Below are positions 35,942-45,848 of a stretch of 64,000 nt of DNA, in pieces. Position numbers and translations under genes: made by a program. The notes under the pieces are model-generated. The model saw only the letters and a list, made by a program, of their open reading frames with translations. It ran no database searches and was not told the DNA's origin. The stretch covers positions 62,001 to 126,000 of the forward strand of contig CAXTWH010000002.1 of assembly GCA_964247975.1 (NCBI GenBank), in the 5' to 3' direction. Each line of letters opens with the position of its first letter. The stretch's first letter is position 1. The stretch comes from KBS-96 sp964247975. Its GTDB lineage: Bacteria > Acidobacteriota > Terriglobia > Bryobacterales > Bryobacteraceae.

Positions 35942-37105
35942 TTATTGATTACCCGTTGAATCAAGAGGCTTACGCGGAAATTCAAGTATGGCCCAGCCCG
36001 GCCAGTATTCAATCGTAAATGAGCCGTCTTGTTTCATGCGAAAGGGAAGCCAGATGTAAGTGGACCTTTCCAGATGATCGCCGTTCCAGCGGTCAGCCAG
36101 AAAGATAAAGTTTCCGGCGGGAGCATTCGGGAACGGAATTACCTGTGTGCTTTGCGAATGAAAAGTAGTTTCGCTGTCATGGCCTCTTATAGGGCTGCCC
36201 ATTTCTTGCCAGGGTCCTAAAATGGAATCCGCTACAGCTACTGCGGCGGCATTTGGATTCCAGCCGGTCTGCGCGGAAGTGATGAGGTAATAGCGATTTT
36301 TGTATTTAAACGGCGCGGGCGCTTCCCGGCTTTGGTTGATTAGAATGCGCGCCCAGGTTTTGTTAAGTATTGCCGGCTGCTCCACGTCCGTAAAGTCCTG
36401 GTTCAAGCGGGATACGTACATAGTTTGGTTGTCTTCGGAAGAATAGAACACGTAGGCAGCGCCGTCCTCATCCAGAAACAAGTTCATATCGCGAAACGCA
36501 TTGCCGCGTTGAGGTTCTTGCAGTGATTGTTCCGCATTGCGGGACCGGGCATGATAGCCGTAATTGTAGTGGACAGGCCGGAACTCACGTTCGAAACGGA
36601 AAGGGCCTTGGGGCCGATCGGCTACGGCAACGCCGGCGTTCGCGGCGGAATAATCGGCATTGTCCAAGTGCATCCACATAACATACTTGCCGGTGCGCGC
36701 ATTGCGCAACACTTTGGACCGCTCCACTACACCGGTGTCGCGGTAAGCGGCGGGAACTGCGGATTTCGGAAGCACGATGCCTTCGTTGCGCCAGTGCGTA
36801 AGGTCGCGCGAAGAATAACAGGAAATGCCGGTGCGATTGCCCGCGCCGAGAGCATGATTCTCGCCATACCAGTAGTAAACGCCGCCATCAATTAGCAGAC
36901 CGCCGCCATGCGCTTCAATCGGATGATCGTCGGTATCAAACCAGGTTTGGCCGGAAAGCACGGGGTTAGCCGGCAGCCTGCGTTCGTGGATGGTAATGGC
37001 GACAAGTGAAAGCAGGAACAGGGCAGCCGCGATTAACCACAGAAGATATTTCCACTGAACCAAGCTACTGATGAACAGAGAGAAAGCTGGCTTCGATGTT
37101 TCCAC
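35942..37105 (-). CDS. GH43-like glycoside hydrolase with N-terminal membrane anchor
   Basis: 387 residues. Residues 18-38 are hydrophobic and uncleaved in appearance (LLWLIAAALFLLSLVAITI), so the enzyme is probably anchored in the inner membrane facing the periplasm, or carries a long signal peptide. The five-bladed propeller pattern of family 43 follows: IEAHGGGLLIDGGVYYWYGE with the conserved His-Gly-Gly, SRDLTHWRNEGIVL, MWMHLD and YLITSAQTGWNPN. The family acts on arabinan, xylan or galactan side chains. The substrate is not predictable here. It stands alone, convergent with the topoisomerase gene. Confidence 0.82.
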   Translation of the reverse strand: METSKPAFSLFISSLVQWKYLLWLIAAALFLLSLVAITIHERRLPANPVLSGQTWFDTDDHPIEAHGGGLLIDGGVYYWYGENHALGAGNRTGISCYSSRDLTHWRNEGIVLPKSAVPAAYRDTGVVERSKVLRNARTGKYVMWMHLDNADYSAANAGVAVADRPQGPFRFEREFRPVHYNYGYHARSRNAEQSLQEPQRGNAFRDMNLFLDEDGAAYVFYSSEDNQTMYVSRLNQDFTDVEQPAILNKTWARILINQSREAPAPFKYKNRYYLITSAQTGWNPNAAAVAVADSILGPWQEMGSPIRGHDSETTFHSQSTQVIPFPNAPAGNFIFLADRWNGDHLERSTYIWLPFRMKQDGSFTIEYWPGWAILEFPRKPLDSTGNQ

Positions 37106-37181
37106 GGTAAGTTTGTTCAGTGTACAAAATAGTATTTAATGAAAAGCAAAAAAGAGCGTTGCAAGCCAGCTTCCCTCGTTG

Positions 37182-40100
37182 TTAGAACGGTACATCGTTA
37201 GGCGCTCCGAGTTGTTGAGGACCGTTGGAGGGTAAGCCTACAGGAAGACGCACTGGTACTACTTCGTTTTTGGCGGGTGACCATAGCATCACAGATTTCA
37301 CATGGCCGGGGTAAATTCCGCCCAGGATAGGCAAAGGTATGTCGCCGGGCAAACCTAAAGATACTAGTGAGTCATCTGAAGTACCGTTGATGTACAAAGA
37401 AGATATCAGTGAGTCGTTTGAAACGCTGCTAACATACCAAGTTCCATTTGAGGGTCGCCAGACGATCAAGTCTAATTGGAAAGGAGTCACTAATTGCGCT
37501 AATAGTGGAACATCACCCGGCAGTCCCCACTGCACAGTGATTGGCGAATCAGGATGTAAAGTCGAGAAGATGTACCAGACTCCGTTCGAGGGTCGCCACA
37601 CGATAAAATCTGATCCATTATTGGAATCGTAACGGGCGACAAAGGGAATGTCACCCGACAGTCCCCACTGTTTTATGATAGGTGAACTAGGATGGCTGCT
37701 CGGCAAGACATACCAAGTTCCATTGGAAGGCCGCCACACAATGAAATCAGCCTTTCTATCGCCATCGAAGTCGCCGATCAAAGGTATGTCGCCGGGCGAT
37801 CCCCATTGTTGAACAATCGGCGCTAAAGGATGACTGCTCGGCAGAATGTACCAGGTGCCATTAGAAGGCCGCCACACGGCAAAGTCAGCTTTACCGTCGC
37901 CATCGAAATCGCCCAATAAGGGGATATCACCGAACAATCCCCACTGCTGCACGATTGGCGTCGAGAATGTTCCGCTGGCCGGCACAGTCCAGACACCAGT
38001 GTCCGGATGCCATACCGCGAGTTCAGAATTTCCACTATTTAAAAAATCGCCTGACAAAACAATATCCTGGCGTTCTCCCCAAACTTGAATGATCGGTGAG
38101 AACGGACGGCTAGTCGGGATAACATACCAGGTTGCTAAAGAGGGACGCCAGACGGCAAAATCGGCTTTGCCGTCGCCGTCGAAATCGCCCGGCACGGGAA
38201 CATCGCCTGTTAATCCCCACTGCTGNNNNNNNNNNNNNNNNNNNNNNNNNNNNNNNNNNNNNNNNNNNNNNNNNNNNNNNNNNNNNNNNNNNNNNNNNNN
38301 NNNNNNNNNNNNNNNNNNNNNNNNNTCGAAATCGCCCGGCACGGGAACATCGCCTGTTAATCCCCACTGCTGTTGAATCGGCGCAGATGGATTGCTGCTC
38401 GGCAGAACACGCCAAATTCCATCGCTCGGACGCCAGACGGCAAAGTCGGCTTTGCCGTCGCCATCGAAATCAGCGGAAACGCGCATGTATCCTGGGCCGC
38501 CACGGGCGTAATTAGTTTGAAAGCCAATTCCGGTCAGAGTTACGGATTGCGGAAGTCCTGTGGGAGTAGGCTGCCCAGGATAGGCATTTATCTGTAAAAT
38601 CGCGGTGCGAACGCCAGTTCCGGTTGGAGTAAACGTAATTGATAAACCACAGTTCGAATTAGCGGCTAAAGCATTAGAGCAGCCATTGATAATCCGGAAA
38701 TCGTATGGATTAGCCCCGTTCAGGCCATAGTCGATACCAGCCAGATTGCCAGGGCCAGTATTGGTGACGTAGATCGTTTTCTGAGAATTTGACGTACTGA
38801 ATTGTTTTGAGCCGAAGTTGTCCACTGCCACCATTCCGAAATCCAGAACAGATGTGGAGATGGAAACAGAGGAAGCTAGTCCGCCTGCTGAAGCCGCTAA
38901 AGCGACCATCTGAGGCGAGTGATCGTCATTATCGATTATTGTCAAGGCGGCGCTTACGCTGCCATTCTGCTTAGGAGAAAATGTGACAGCGATAGTACAT
39001 TGCGCGCTAGCGGCCAAGGTAGTTCCGCAATTATTGGTAATCTGGAAAACCGGATCTGAAACAGAAACGCTGATAATGTTGAGCGGAGCACTGCCTGGAT
39101 TTGAAATAGTGAGAACTTGGGGTGAACCGGTGACGCCGATTTCCTGGTAGGGAAAAAATAACTGCGCCGTATTCAGGACCGCCTGTTGAGCGGGCAGGCC
39201 GGCACCGTTCAAGGCAATCTGACGAGGTGAACCCGTAACCTCATCAACAATACTTAAAACTGCACTGCGACCGCCGACCGCTTGCGGAACGAATGCAAGG
39301 GAAATGGCGCAGCTTCCGCCAGCCGGCAGGCTGGAACCGCAATCGTTCGTTTGCGTAAAATCTTCTGTGTTCACGCCCATAATTGAGATTTTTGAGATGT
39401 TGAACGCTTCATTGCCAGTGTTGTAATAGATCAACTGCGAAAGATCGCTGTTTTCACCCAAAGCGGTGAAGGGAAAGTTGAGCGGCCCGCTTTGAGTGGA
39501 GATGATTCTGCCTAATGACAGATCATCACTGGAGTAAATATTCCCGGCAGGGTCGATCGCAAGAGACTGCATGAGAATTTGATTTAGGAACGGATCGGGC
39601 TTGAATATTGTTGAAACACGATGAAGCGCGCTTGCATCCAGTTTTCGAACCGCAAGACAGCACTCGGGTTCGCTGCCCACTCCGCGCATAACACCTTCTA
39701 CAAAATAAACGCTTCCAGCAGCATCGAAAGAAAGATATCTAATATCATAAAAATTGGTGGATAAAGCGGGAGCGCCATCCGCGGCTTGCCCGGAATCAGA
39801 GCCGGCAAATCTTGAGATTATGCCTCCCGCGATCATGCGTATCAGTCCGCCTTTTTCTGATTCGCTTCCGCTCTGCTGAACAACGTATAAATTTCCGCTT
39901 GCATCAAATCCCAAATCCAAAGGACTGATGGCGGCCTGTCTGGCTGGGCCACCATCGCCTGAGTTGCCCTCAATTCCGGTGCCTGCAAACACAGAAACAG
40001 TCCGGGCAGCTACATCCAACTTGCGGATTTTGTAATCTGTCGTATTGTCCTGATCGCCGCGCTCAAGAAAATATAAATTGCCTGCCGGGTCAAAAGCTAA

Positions 40101-40892
40101 ACTGAAGGGATTTGTCAACTCCGCGGCAGTGGCCAATCCGCCATCGCCGATATGCCCTTGAATCCCATTGCCGGCTATGGTTGTAATAACTCCTGTTACC
40201 GCGTCAACCTTTCTGATTACATTATTTCCGGTGTCGGCAATAAAGATATTGCCCGCGGGATCGATTGCCAGGCTACCCGGCGCGTTCAGTTGTGCGCTTG
40301 TTGCCGGGCCTCCGTCTCCGTTGTATCCAGCCGCGGAGTCAGTTCCGGCAACAACGGTGATTGAATGATCCGCGGCGCTGACCCTGAAAACCTGATTCGA
40401 ATAATAGTTAGTTCCATAACCATTTCCAGCGGAATCACAAACAGAAACACTGACCTGTGCAACATGAAATTCTTTCCAGGCTACTGGTTTGTTAACTCCC
40501 GGTGCTACCGAAACTTGAGGCCCCGTTCCTGTGCCGGTAAGGATCATACGCCCAATCAAGTTATTGTTGTTATCGCGAACAATGACGAGATCACGGCGAA
40601 GGCCAGGATATCGCGGCTTAAACGTAATCGGCAGAGCGCAGCTTGTGAAGTTCCCGTTGCAATTGGCGGCGCCTAGGGCAAAATCGCTGCCGTACAGCAA
40701 AGAAAAAACAGGACTGGCGCCTCGATTATTGAAATAAAAAGTTACTGTTGAATCAGTTGTTACTGCACCAATATGGCTTATGCCAAGATCGACAGGCGGG
40801 AAAATTGTTTCTGCTGATAAAGAAAGAGTGAGTAAATGAAAGAAGAGAAGCAGAACGCAAAGCTGCTTAAACCTTGAAAAAGTGACCGGCAT
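37182..40892 (-). CDS. Giant secreted protein: NHL repeats, choice-of-anchor-D Ig domains, FG-GAP repeats (contains assembly gap)
   Basis: About 1236 residues as assembled, though the true length is unknown because of the gap at 38226-38325. From the ATG at 40892 there is a clear signal peptide (LCVLLLFFHLLTLSLSAE); a longer TTG frame to 40964 exists. Residues about 130-450 hold NHL-type propeller repeats (YNGDGGPATSAQLNAPGSLA, IRKVDAVTGVITTIAGNG). Then come at least three Ig-like 'choice-of-anchor D' domains (CGTTLAASAQCTIAVTFSPK). The C-terminal third is tandem FG-GAP/VCBS-like repeats (ADFDGDGKADFAVWRPS). No catalytic motif is seen. It is probably a secreted or surface-bound, calcium-binding, adhesive or structural protein. 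It is alone on its strand. Confidence 0.82.
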   Translation of the reverse strand: MPVTFSRFKQLCVLLLFFHLLTLSLSAETIFPPVDLGISHIGAVTTDSTVTFYFNNRGASPVFSLLYGSDFALGAANCNGNFTSCALPITFKPRYPGLRRDLVIVRDNNNNLIGRMILTGTGTGPQVSVAPGVNKPVAWKEFHVAQVSVSVCDSAGNGYGTNYYSNQVFRVSAADHSITVVAGTDSAAGYNGDGGPATSAQLNAPGSLAIDPAGNIFIADTGNNVIRKVDAVTGVITTIAGNGIQGHIGDGGLATAAELTNPFSLAFDPAGNLYFLERGDQDNTTDYKIRKLDVAARTVSVFAGTGIEGNSGDGGPARQAAISPLDLGFDASGNLYVVQQSGSESEKGGLIRMIAGGIISRFAGSDSGQAADGAPALSTNFYDIRYLSFDAAGSVYFVEGVMRGVGSEPECCLAVRKLDASALHRVSTIFKPDPFLNQILMQSLAIDPAGNIYSSDDLSLGRIISTQSGPLNFPFTALGENSDLSQLIYYNTGNEAFNISKISIMGVNTEDFTQTNDCGSSLPAGGSCAISLAFVPQAVGGRSAVLSIVDEVTGSPRQIALNGAGLPAQQAVLNTAQLFFPYQEIGVTGSPQVLTISNPGSAPLNIISVSVSDPVFQITNNCGTTLAASAQCTIAVTFSPKQNGSVSAALTIIDNDDHSPQMVALAASAGGLASSVSISTSVLDFGMVAVDNFGSKQFSTSNSQKTIYVTNTGPGNLAGIDYGLNGANPYDFRIINGCSNALAANSNCGLSITFTPTGTGVRTAILQINAYPGQPTPTGLPQSVTLTGIGFQTNYARGGPGYMRVSADFDGDGKADFAVWRPSDGIWRVLPSSNPSAPIQQQWGLTGDVPVPGDFXXXXXXXXXXXXXXXXXXXXXXXXXXXXXXXXXXQQWGLTGDVPVPGDFDGDGKADFAVWRPSLATWYVIPTSRPFSPIIQVWGERQDIVLSGDFLNSGNSELAVWHPDTGVWTVPASGTFSTPIVQQWGLFGDIPLLGDFDGDGKADFAVWRPSNGTWYILPSSHPLAPIVQQWGSPGDIPLIGDFDGDRKADFIVWRPSNGTWYVLPSSHPSSPIIKQWGLSGDIPFVARYDSNNGSDFIVWRPSNGVWYIFSTLHPDSPITVQWGLPGDVPLLAQLVTPFQLDLIVWRPSNGTWYVSSVSNDSLISSLYINGTSDDSLVSLGLPGDIPLPILGGIYPGHVKSVMLWSPAKNEVVPVRLPVGLPSNGPQQLGAPNDVPF
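37400..38480 (-). repeat. Tandem FG-GAP repeats of 46 codons (138 bp)
   Basis: About eight copies of a unit reading QQWGLxGDIPLxGDFDGDGK, then ADFxVWRPSNGTWYxLPSSxP and a short linker. The spacing between clean copies is 46 codons. Units nearest the gap are nearly identical in DNA, while the outer units have drifted. The Asp-rich DGDGKAD loop is a typical calcium-binding blade turn. The copy number shown is a minimum because the assembly broke here. Confidence 0.85.
38226..38325. other. Assembly gap of exactly 100 N
   Basis: 100 unknown bases inside the tandem repeats. The 47 bases after the gap are the same as the 47 just before it, as expected when an assembler fails in identical repeats. 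The copies on either side are 147 bases apart, which is not a multiple of the 138-bp unit. The gap length is therefore a placeholder and the open frame through it is accidental. Confidence 0.98.
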
Positions 40893-41094
40893 GGCAAGTT
40901 GAAAACCACGAATGCAGAGTAGCACCCGTTTAGCACGTTGGAAAGTACGGATACTCCTATTCAAAGAAGTTTGGGGGAGTATTTCCTGTAAGTACAGATT
41001 CGTGCCGGGCTATTGCGGATTAGGCTTTTTGCGTGATTACTAAACTCAACCATTCCAAAAGCTACAGCATAGGGCAGGCCACAGAGATCGCCGC

Positions 41095-41862
41095 ATGAAA
41101 ATCGCCACCTACAACGTCAATTCCATTCGTAAGCGCTTGCCTCTTCTTCTTGACTGGATGAACCAGCACCGGCCCGATGTGATCTGCTTGCAGGAAACCA
41201 AAGTGCAGGACCAGGATTTTCCGCGCGAAGCTTTAGAAGCGGCCGGCTATCATGTGGCGTTTCGCGGCATGAAAGCTTACAACGGCGTGGCCACCCTGAG
41301 CCGCCAAAAGCCGGAACAGATCGTTCACGGTCTGCATGAAGGACCGGACAACGAAGATTTCCGCATCATTCAAACCGTGATCGACGGCATCCCCATCATC
41401 AACACTTACGTTCCGCAAGGCAATTCCATCACATCGGAAAAATATGTCCTGAAGCTTGCCTGGTTTAAGCGCCTGCACAGTTATTTTCAAAAGCATCTTG
41501 ATCCGGCAAAACCGGCGGTCTGGCTGGGCGATCTGAACGTCGCGCCGGAGCCGATCGATGTGTTCAACCCGGAACAACGGGTGAATGATGTGGCTTTTCA
41601 CAGCGACATTCGCAACGCTTACAAGGAAGCGTTGAGCTGGGGATTTGTGGATGTGTTCCGCCAACTGCATCCCGACCGGGTTCAATACACGTACTGGGAT
41701 TACTTTAATAGCGCGTTTCGCCGGAATTGGGGATGGCGCATTGATCACATTCTCGCCACAAGGCCGTTAGCCGCCCGCTGCCGGAACGCCGATGTGGATA
41801 TAGCGCCCCGTCAGGCCGCAACAACATCGGACCACACCGTACTGTGGGCAGAGTTCGAATAG
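41095..41862 (+). CDS. xthA: Exodeoxyribonuclease III
   Basis: AP endonuclease and 3'-5' exonuclease of base-excision repair. 255 residues with all family motifs: MKIATYNVNSIRKR at the start, LQETKVQD (metal-binding Glu), NTYVPQGN, WLGDLNVAPEPIDV (Asp/Asn pair), the FRRNWGWRIDHILAT region and the C-terminal SDHTVLWAE with its catalytic Asp-His. Length matches the family. It is followed 71 bases later by the MATE gene on the same strand, possibly in one transcript. Confidence 0.95.
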   Translation: MKIATYNVNSIRKRLPLLLDWMNQHRPDVICLQETKVQDQDFPREALEAAGYHVAFRGMKAYNGVATLSRQKPEQIVHGLHEGPDNEDFRIIQTVIDGIPIINTYVPQGNSITSEKYVLKLAWFKRLHSYFQKHLDPAKPAVWLGDLNVAPEPIDVFNPEQRVNDVAFHSDIRNAYKEALSWGFVDVFRQLHPDRVQYTYWDYFNSAFRRNWGWRIDHILATRPLAARCRNADVDIAPRQAATTSDHTVLWAEFE

Positions 41863-41933
41863 GCAATTTACCGTTTCCGTGAGAGCATAATGGGATTACC
41901 CGAAACCGGAGAAGGCTGTAGCCATACCTGCGT

Positions 41934-43346
41934 ATGAACACATTTGAAACTGTCGAGCGCCAGCCTAGCCTTTGGGCATCCATCCGGGAAGCGGTCAGCG
42001 GATCGCATCGGGATTTCACCACCGGCAGTTTAAATCGCGCCATTCTGTTGCTGGCTATTCCGATGGTGTTGGAGATGGTTCTTGAATCGCTGTTCGCCGT
42101 GGTGGACGTGTTCTGGGTAGCGCGCGTGGGAGCCAATGCTATTGCGACGGTCGGGCTGACGGAATCGCTGTTGACTCTGGTGTTTGCGGTAGCGATGGGC
42201 TTAAGCATGTCTACCACCGCGATGGTGGCCCGGCGCATCGGCGAGAAAGATCCGGAAGGCGCGGCGGTGGCGGCGGTGCAGGCGATTGCGCTGGGACTGT
42301 TGATCGCGCTGCTGATCGGCATTCCTTGTTTTATTTTTGCTCCTCACCTTTTGAAACTGATGGGAGCTTCGCCGGAAATTGTGGCTACCGGCGCAGGTTA
42401 TGCACGCATCGCGCTCGGCGGCAGCGGCGTTGTATTGCTGCTGTTTCTCAACAACGCGATTTTTCGCGGTGCTGGCGATGCGGCTATTGCGATGCGCTTA
42501 TTGTGGGTGTCGAACATCATCAATTTGATTCTTGATCCTTGCTTTATTTTCGGCATTGGTCCCTTTCCCAAGCTCGGCGTTACCGGAGCGGCAGCAGCGA
42601 CTCTCACAGGCCGCAGCATCGGCATGTTGTATCAGTTCTACCGTTTGTGGCAAGGCAGCGAACGCATCCGCATTCTGTCAAGCCAGATTCAACTGAACTG
42701 GAGCGTACTGGTTCGGCTGCTGCGCGTTTCGCTCACCGGCATGTTGCAGTTCGGCATCGCGCAGGCAAGCTGGATCGGGCTTGTCAGAATTATCAGTCTT
42801 TTTGGCGCGGCTACGCTTGCGGGCTACACCATTGCCATTCGCATTGTGATTTTTATTCTTCTGCCTTCCTGGGGCTTAAGCAATGCTGCCGCGACACTGG
42901 TTGGACAGAACCTGGGAGCGCAGCACCCGGAGCGTGCGGAAGCTTCGGTATGGCGCACTGGTTTTTATAACATGCTGTTTCTGGGTTTGGCCGGACTGGT
43001 TTTCATTTTCTTTGCGGACCCGATTGTTGGCTTATTTACGCATGATCCCGAGATTGTGCCGATTGCGTCTTCCTGTTTAAGAATTCTCAGTTACGGCAAT
43101 ATCGCTTATGCGTATGGCATGGTGATGCTGCAATCGTTTAACGGCGCAGGCGACACCCTGACCCCTACTTTGGTGAATTTATTCGGATTCTGGTTCTTTG
43201 AAATTCCGCTGGCTTATTGGCTGGCCATTACCGAGGGGTTTCGTGCCAACGGAGTTTATCTTTCAATTGTGATTGCCCAAGCCGTGATTGCCGCAGCCAG
43301 CATATTTCTGTTTAAACAGGGCCGCTGGAAGCGCCAGCATATTTGA
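41934..43346 (+). CDS. MATE family efflux transporter
   Basis: 470 residues, twelve hydrophobic segments in two homologous halves, each beginning with the MATE pattern: LNRAILLLAIPMVLEMVLESLFAVVDVFWVARVG in the first (GANAIATVGLTESL follows) and LVRLLRVSLTGMLQFGIAQASW in the second. It exports cationic drugs or metabolites in exchange for Na+ or H+. The N-terminal 30 residues are cytoplasmic. The stop codon is immediately before the HD-protein start, so the two are probably co-transcribed. Confidence 0.92.
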   Translation: MNTFETVERQPSLWASIREAVSGSHRDFTTGSLNRAILLLAIPMVLEMVLESLFAVVDVFWVARVGANAIATVGLTESLLTLVFAVAMGLSMSTTAMVARRIGEKDPEGAAVAAVQAIALGLLIALLIGIPCFIFAPHLLKLMGASPEIVATGAGYARIALGGSGVVLLLFLNNAIFRGAGDAAIAMRLLWVSNIINLILDPCFIFGIGPFPKLGVTGAAAATLTGRSIGMLYQFYRLWQGSERIRILSSQIQLNWSVLVRLLRVSLTGMLQFGIAQASWIGLVRIISLFGAATLAGYTIAIRIVIFILLPSWGLSNAAATLVGQNLGAQHPERAEASVWRTGFYNMLFLGLAGLVFIFFADPIVGLFTHDPEIVPIASSCLRILSYGNIAYAYGMVMLQSFNGAGDTLTPTLVNLFGFWFFEIPLAYWLAITEGFRANGVYLSIVIAQAVIAAASIFLFKQGRWKRQHI

Positions 43347-43348
43347 AA

Positions 43349-43951
43349 ATGCCCCACTTCCGCGAACTGATCGCCGAGTACATACGGCGCGAAGCAAAAC
43401 CGGCCGAAAAGTTCGGCCATCAGCCTCGCTTGTATGCGCTGACTTGTTTGGTTGGCGAAAACCAAATCTACGATGATGATGTGGTGTATGCGGCGGCATG
43501 GCTGCACGACTTGGGCGTTTTTATCGGACACAGACCGGAGAACCCGGAGTTATTAGCGCACTGGAATAACACTGTCTACGCGATGCAGCAAGCGCCGGAT
43601 ATTTTAGAGAAGTTCGGATTTCCAACAGCCAAAATTCCCGCCGTGGTGGAAGCCATCAGAACGCATCAGCCTGCTGAACAGCCTATAACGATTGAAGGCG
43701 AAATCCTGCGCGATGCCGATATTCTGGAACAACTAGGCTCCGTTGGAATTTTGAGAACTGTTTGCAAAGTCGGGCGGGACACGCGCTTTCAAACGTTTAC
43801 GGCAGCGGTGAACTCATTGCAAAGTGCATGGAACAATCTGCCCGAACAGTTACATCTGGACAGTTCACGAAAGTTGGCGGAATCCAAAGTCAAAACTCTT
43901 CGGTCGTTCCTGGACGGAATCGCCGAAGAGTCGTATGGAGCACTGTATTAA
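43349..43951 (+). CDS. HD-domain phosphohydrolase-like protein
   Basis: 200 residues with an HD-superfamily core: a first histidine in FGHQPRLYALT, the His-Asp pair in AAAWLHDLGVF, a helix ending TVYAMQQAPDILEKFGFP, a downstream AIRTHQP, and the final aspartate in LRDADILEQLG. All metal-binding positions appear intact. It probably hydrolyses a phosphate ester, possibly of a nucleotide; the substrate is unknown. I use the ATG at 43349 since the TTG at 43343 overlaps the MATE stop. It converges with atpC, with only eight bases between stops. Confidence 0.83.
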   Translation: MPHFRELIAEYIRREAKPAEKFGHQPRLYALTCLVGENQIYDDDVVYAAAWLHDLGVFIGHRPENPELLAHWNNTVYAMQQAPDILEKFGFPTAKIPAVVEAIRTHQPAEQPITIEGEILRDADILEQLGSVGILRTVCKVGRDTRFQTFTAAVNSLQSAWNNLPEQLHLDSSRKLAESKVKTLRSFLDGIAEESYGALY

Positions 43952-43959
43952 GAACGAAA

Positions 43960-44370
43960 CTACCGGGTTCGTCCGGCGGCATCAACGCGGGCCTGCGCTC
44001 CCGCCAGTTTTCGCAAAGCTTCGTTGGAATTTTCTTCCGATGAAGCTCCGGTGATGGCTGATTGCGCTTCTTCCAGTTCGCGCCGGGCTTGGTCAGCGTT
44101 GATTTCCCTGCTGAATTCCGCCCGCTCCGCCAGCACCCGCACTTCGTTGTCAAGCACTTCCAAAAAGCCGCCTTCAATCGCCAGTACTTTATCCGGCGCA
44201 GTGCCGCCTTCGTAAGTGAGTACGCCTGCGCCTAGCTCACTCAATAGCGGCGCATGTTGCGGCAGAATACCCAGATAACCGTTCTTGCCCGGAATCTCGA
44301 CTTCCGTGACGGTTTCGTCGACAAGCTGCCGTTCCGGCGTGGCGATCTGGAGGTGAAGTGTGTCGGCCAT
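43960..44370 (-). CDS. atpC: ATP synthase epsilon subunit
   Basis: 136 residues, last gene of the F1 operon. The N-terminal beta-sandwich has the signature LHLQIATPERQLVDE and GYLGILPQHAPLLSELGAGVL. The C-terminal helical hairpin (AERAEFSREINADQARRELEEA) is present; this arm can extend and inhibit ATP hydrolysis. It sits in the central stalk with gamma. Six bases separate it from atpD. Confidence 0.94.
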   Translation of the reverse strand: MADTLHLQIATPERQLVDETVTEVEIPGKNGYLGILPQHAPLLSELGAGVLTYEGGTAPDKVLAIEGGFLEVLDNEVRVLAERAEFSREINADQARRELEEAQSAITGASSEENSNEALRKLAGAQARVDAAGRTR

Positions 44371-44376
44371 CGGTTC

Positions 44377-45828
44377 TTACTTCTTCAGTTCTTCGGCCCG
44401 CTGCAGCACGTCGTCAATGGTGCCTTGCATGTAAAACGCCTGTTCCGGCAAGCCGTCGTGTTTGCCGTCCACAATTTCTTTGAAGCTGCGTACCGTGTCG
44501 GCCAGCTTGACGTATTTGCCGGGGCGGCCCGTAAATTGTTCCGCCACGTGGAAGGGCTGCGACAGGAACTGTTGAATGCGGCGGGCGCGGGCCACGGTCT
44601 GCTTATCTTCGTCGCTCAATTCATCAATGCCGAGAATGGCGATGATGTCCTGCAATTCTTTGTATCGCTGTAGAATTTGCTTTACCCGCTGCGCAGTGTC
44701 GTAATGCTCGTTGCCTAGAATGTTCGGGTCCAGAATGCGCGAGGTTGACGCCAACGGGTCCACCGCCGGATAAATGCCCATCTCCGAAATCTGCCGCGAT
44801 AGGTTCGTTGTAGCGTCCAGATGCGCGAATGTAGTTGCCGGGGCCGGGTCGGTGTAATCGTCAGCAGGAACGTAGATCGCCTGCACGGAAGTAATGGAAC
44901 CCTTTTTGGTGGAAGTGATGCGCTCCTGCAGATCGCCCATTTCCGTTGCCAGGTTCGGCTGGTATCCGACTGCGGAAGGCATACGGCCCAGCAGCGCGGA
45001 CACTTCCGAACCGGCCTGCGTGAACCGGAAAATGTTGTCGATAAACAACAACACATCCTGCCCTTCCTGGTCGCGGAAATACTCGGCTACAGTCAGGCCG
45101 GTCAAGCCAACTCGTAAACGCGCCCCGGGCGGTTCCGTCATCTGACCAAAAATCAATGCGACTTTGGACTTTTGCCAATCATGCGGGTCCACAACGCCGG
45201 ATTCCTGCATTTCCAGCCAGAGATCGTTACCTTCGCGGGTCCGTTCGCCCACACCGGCAAACACCGACACGCCGCCATGTTTCATGGCGATGTTGTTAAT
45301 CAGTTCCTGAATAATAACTGTTTTACCGACACCCGCGCCGCCGAACAAACCGATTTTTCCGCCGCGCAGATAAGGCTCCAACAGGTCAATGACTTTGATG
45401 CCGGTTTCAAACATCTGCTGCGAAGTGGCTTGGTCTTCAAATGATGGCGCAGTGCGATGGATCGGGTAATGGTTTTCCGTATTCACCGGTCCCATCTCAT
45501 CAATCGGTTGGCCTAGCACGTTCAGCACGCGGCCTAGAGTTTGCTTGCCCACCGGAATCGTGATCGGCGCGCCGGTGTTCTGCGCTTTCATGCCGCGCAC
45601 CATGCCGTCGGTGGCTTCCATTGCAATCGCACGCACTCGCCCTTCACCGATATGCTGCGCGACTTCCGCAATCACATCAATCGGTGTGGGAACATCAAAG
45701 CCGTCGCTGGTGATGCGAACGGCAGTGTGGATTACCGGGATCTGTCCTTCCGGAAACTGAATATCAACAGCAGGGCCCGACACCTGAATCACGTGGCCTT
45801 CCCCTAAAGCAATTGCTGCATCTGACAT
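44377..45828 (-). CDS. atpD: ATP synthase beta subunit
   Basis: Catalytic subunit of F1, 483 residues. The Walker A loop GGAGVGKT is near residue 161, followed by the catalytic glutamate in GVGERTREGNDL. Walker B is in VLLFIDNIFRFTQAGSEVSALLGRMPSAVGYQPNL, and the DELSDED segment (DELSEED-like) is in the C-terminal domain. It pairs with atpA for the alpha3-beta3 hexamer. It is 20 bases downstream of atpG and six upstream of atpC. Confidence 0.98.
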   Translation of the reverse strand: MSDAAIALGEGHVIQVSGPAVDIQFPEGQIPVIHTAVRITSDGFDVPTPIDVIAEVAQHIGEGRVRAIAMEATDGMVRGMKAQNTGAPITIPVGKQTLGRVLNVLGQPIDEMGPVNTENHYPIHRTAPSFEDQATSQQMFETGIKVIDLLEPYLRGGKIGLFGGAGVGKTVIIQELINNIAMKHGGVSVFAGVGERTREGNDLWLEMQESGVVDPHDWQKSKVALIFGQMTEPPGARLRVGLTGLTVAEYFRDQEGQDVLLFIDNIFRFTQAGSEVSALLGRMPSAVGYQPNLATEMGDLQERITSTKKGSITSVQAIYVPADDYTDPAPATTFAHLDATTNLSRQISEMGIYPAVDPLASTSRILDPNILGNEHYDTAQRVKQILQRYKELQDIIAILGIDELSDEDKQTVARARRIQQFLSQPFHVAEQFTGRPGKYVKLADTVRSFKEIVDGKHDGLPEQAFYMQGTIDDVLQRAEELKK

Positions 45829-45848
45829 GAGTTGTTACTCCAATTCTG

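Noticed and set aside
38226..38325. Continuous coding through the N run
   Set aside because: The 100 N are a placeholder of arbitrary length; the open frame across them is by chance.
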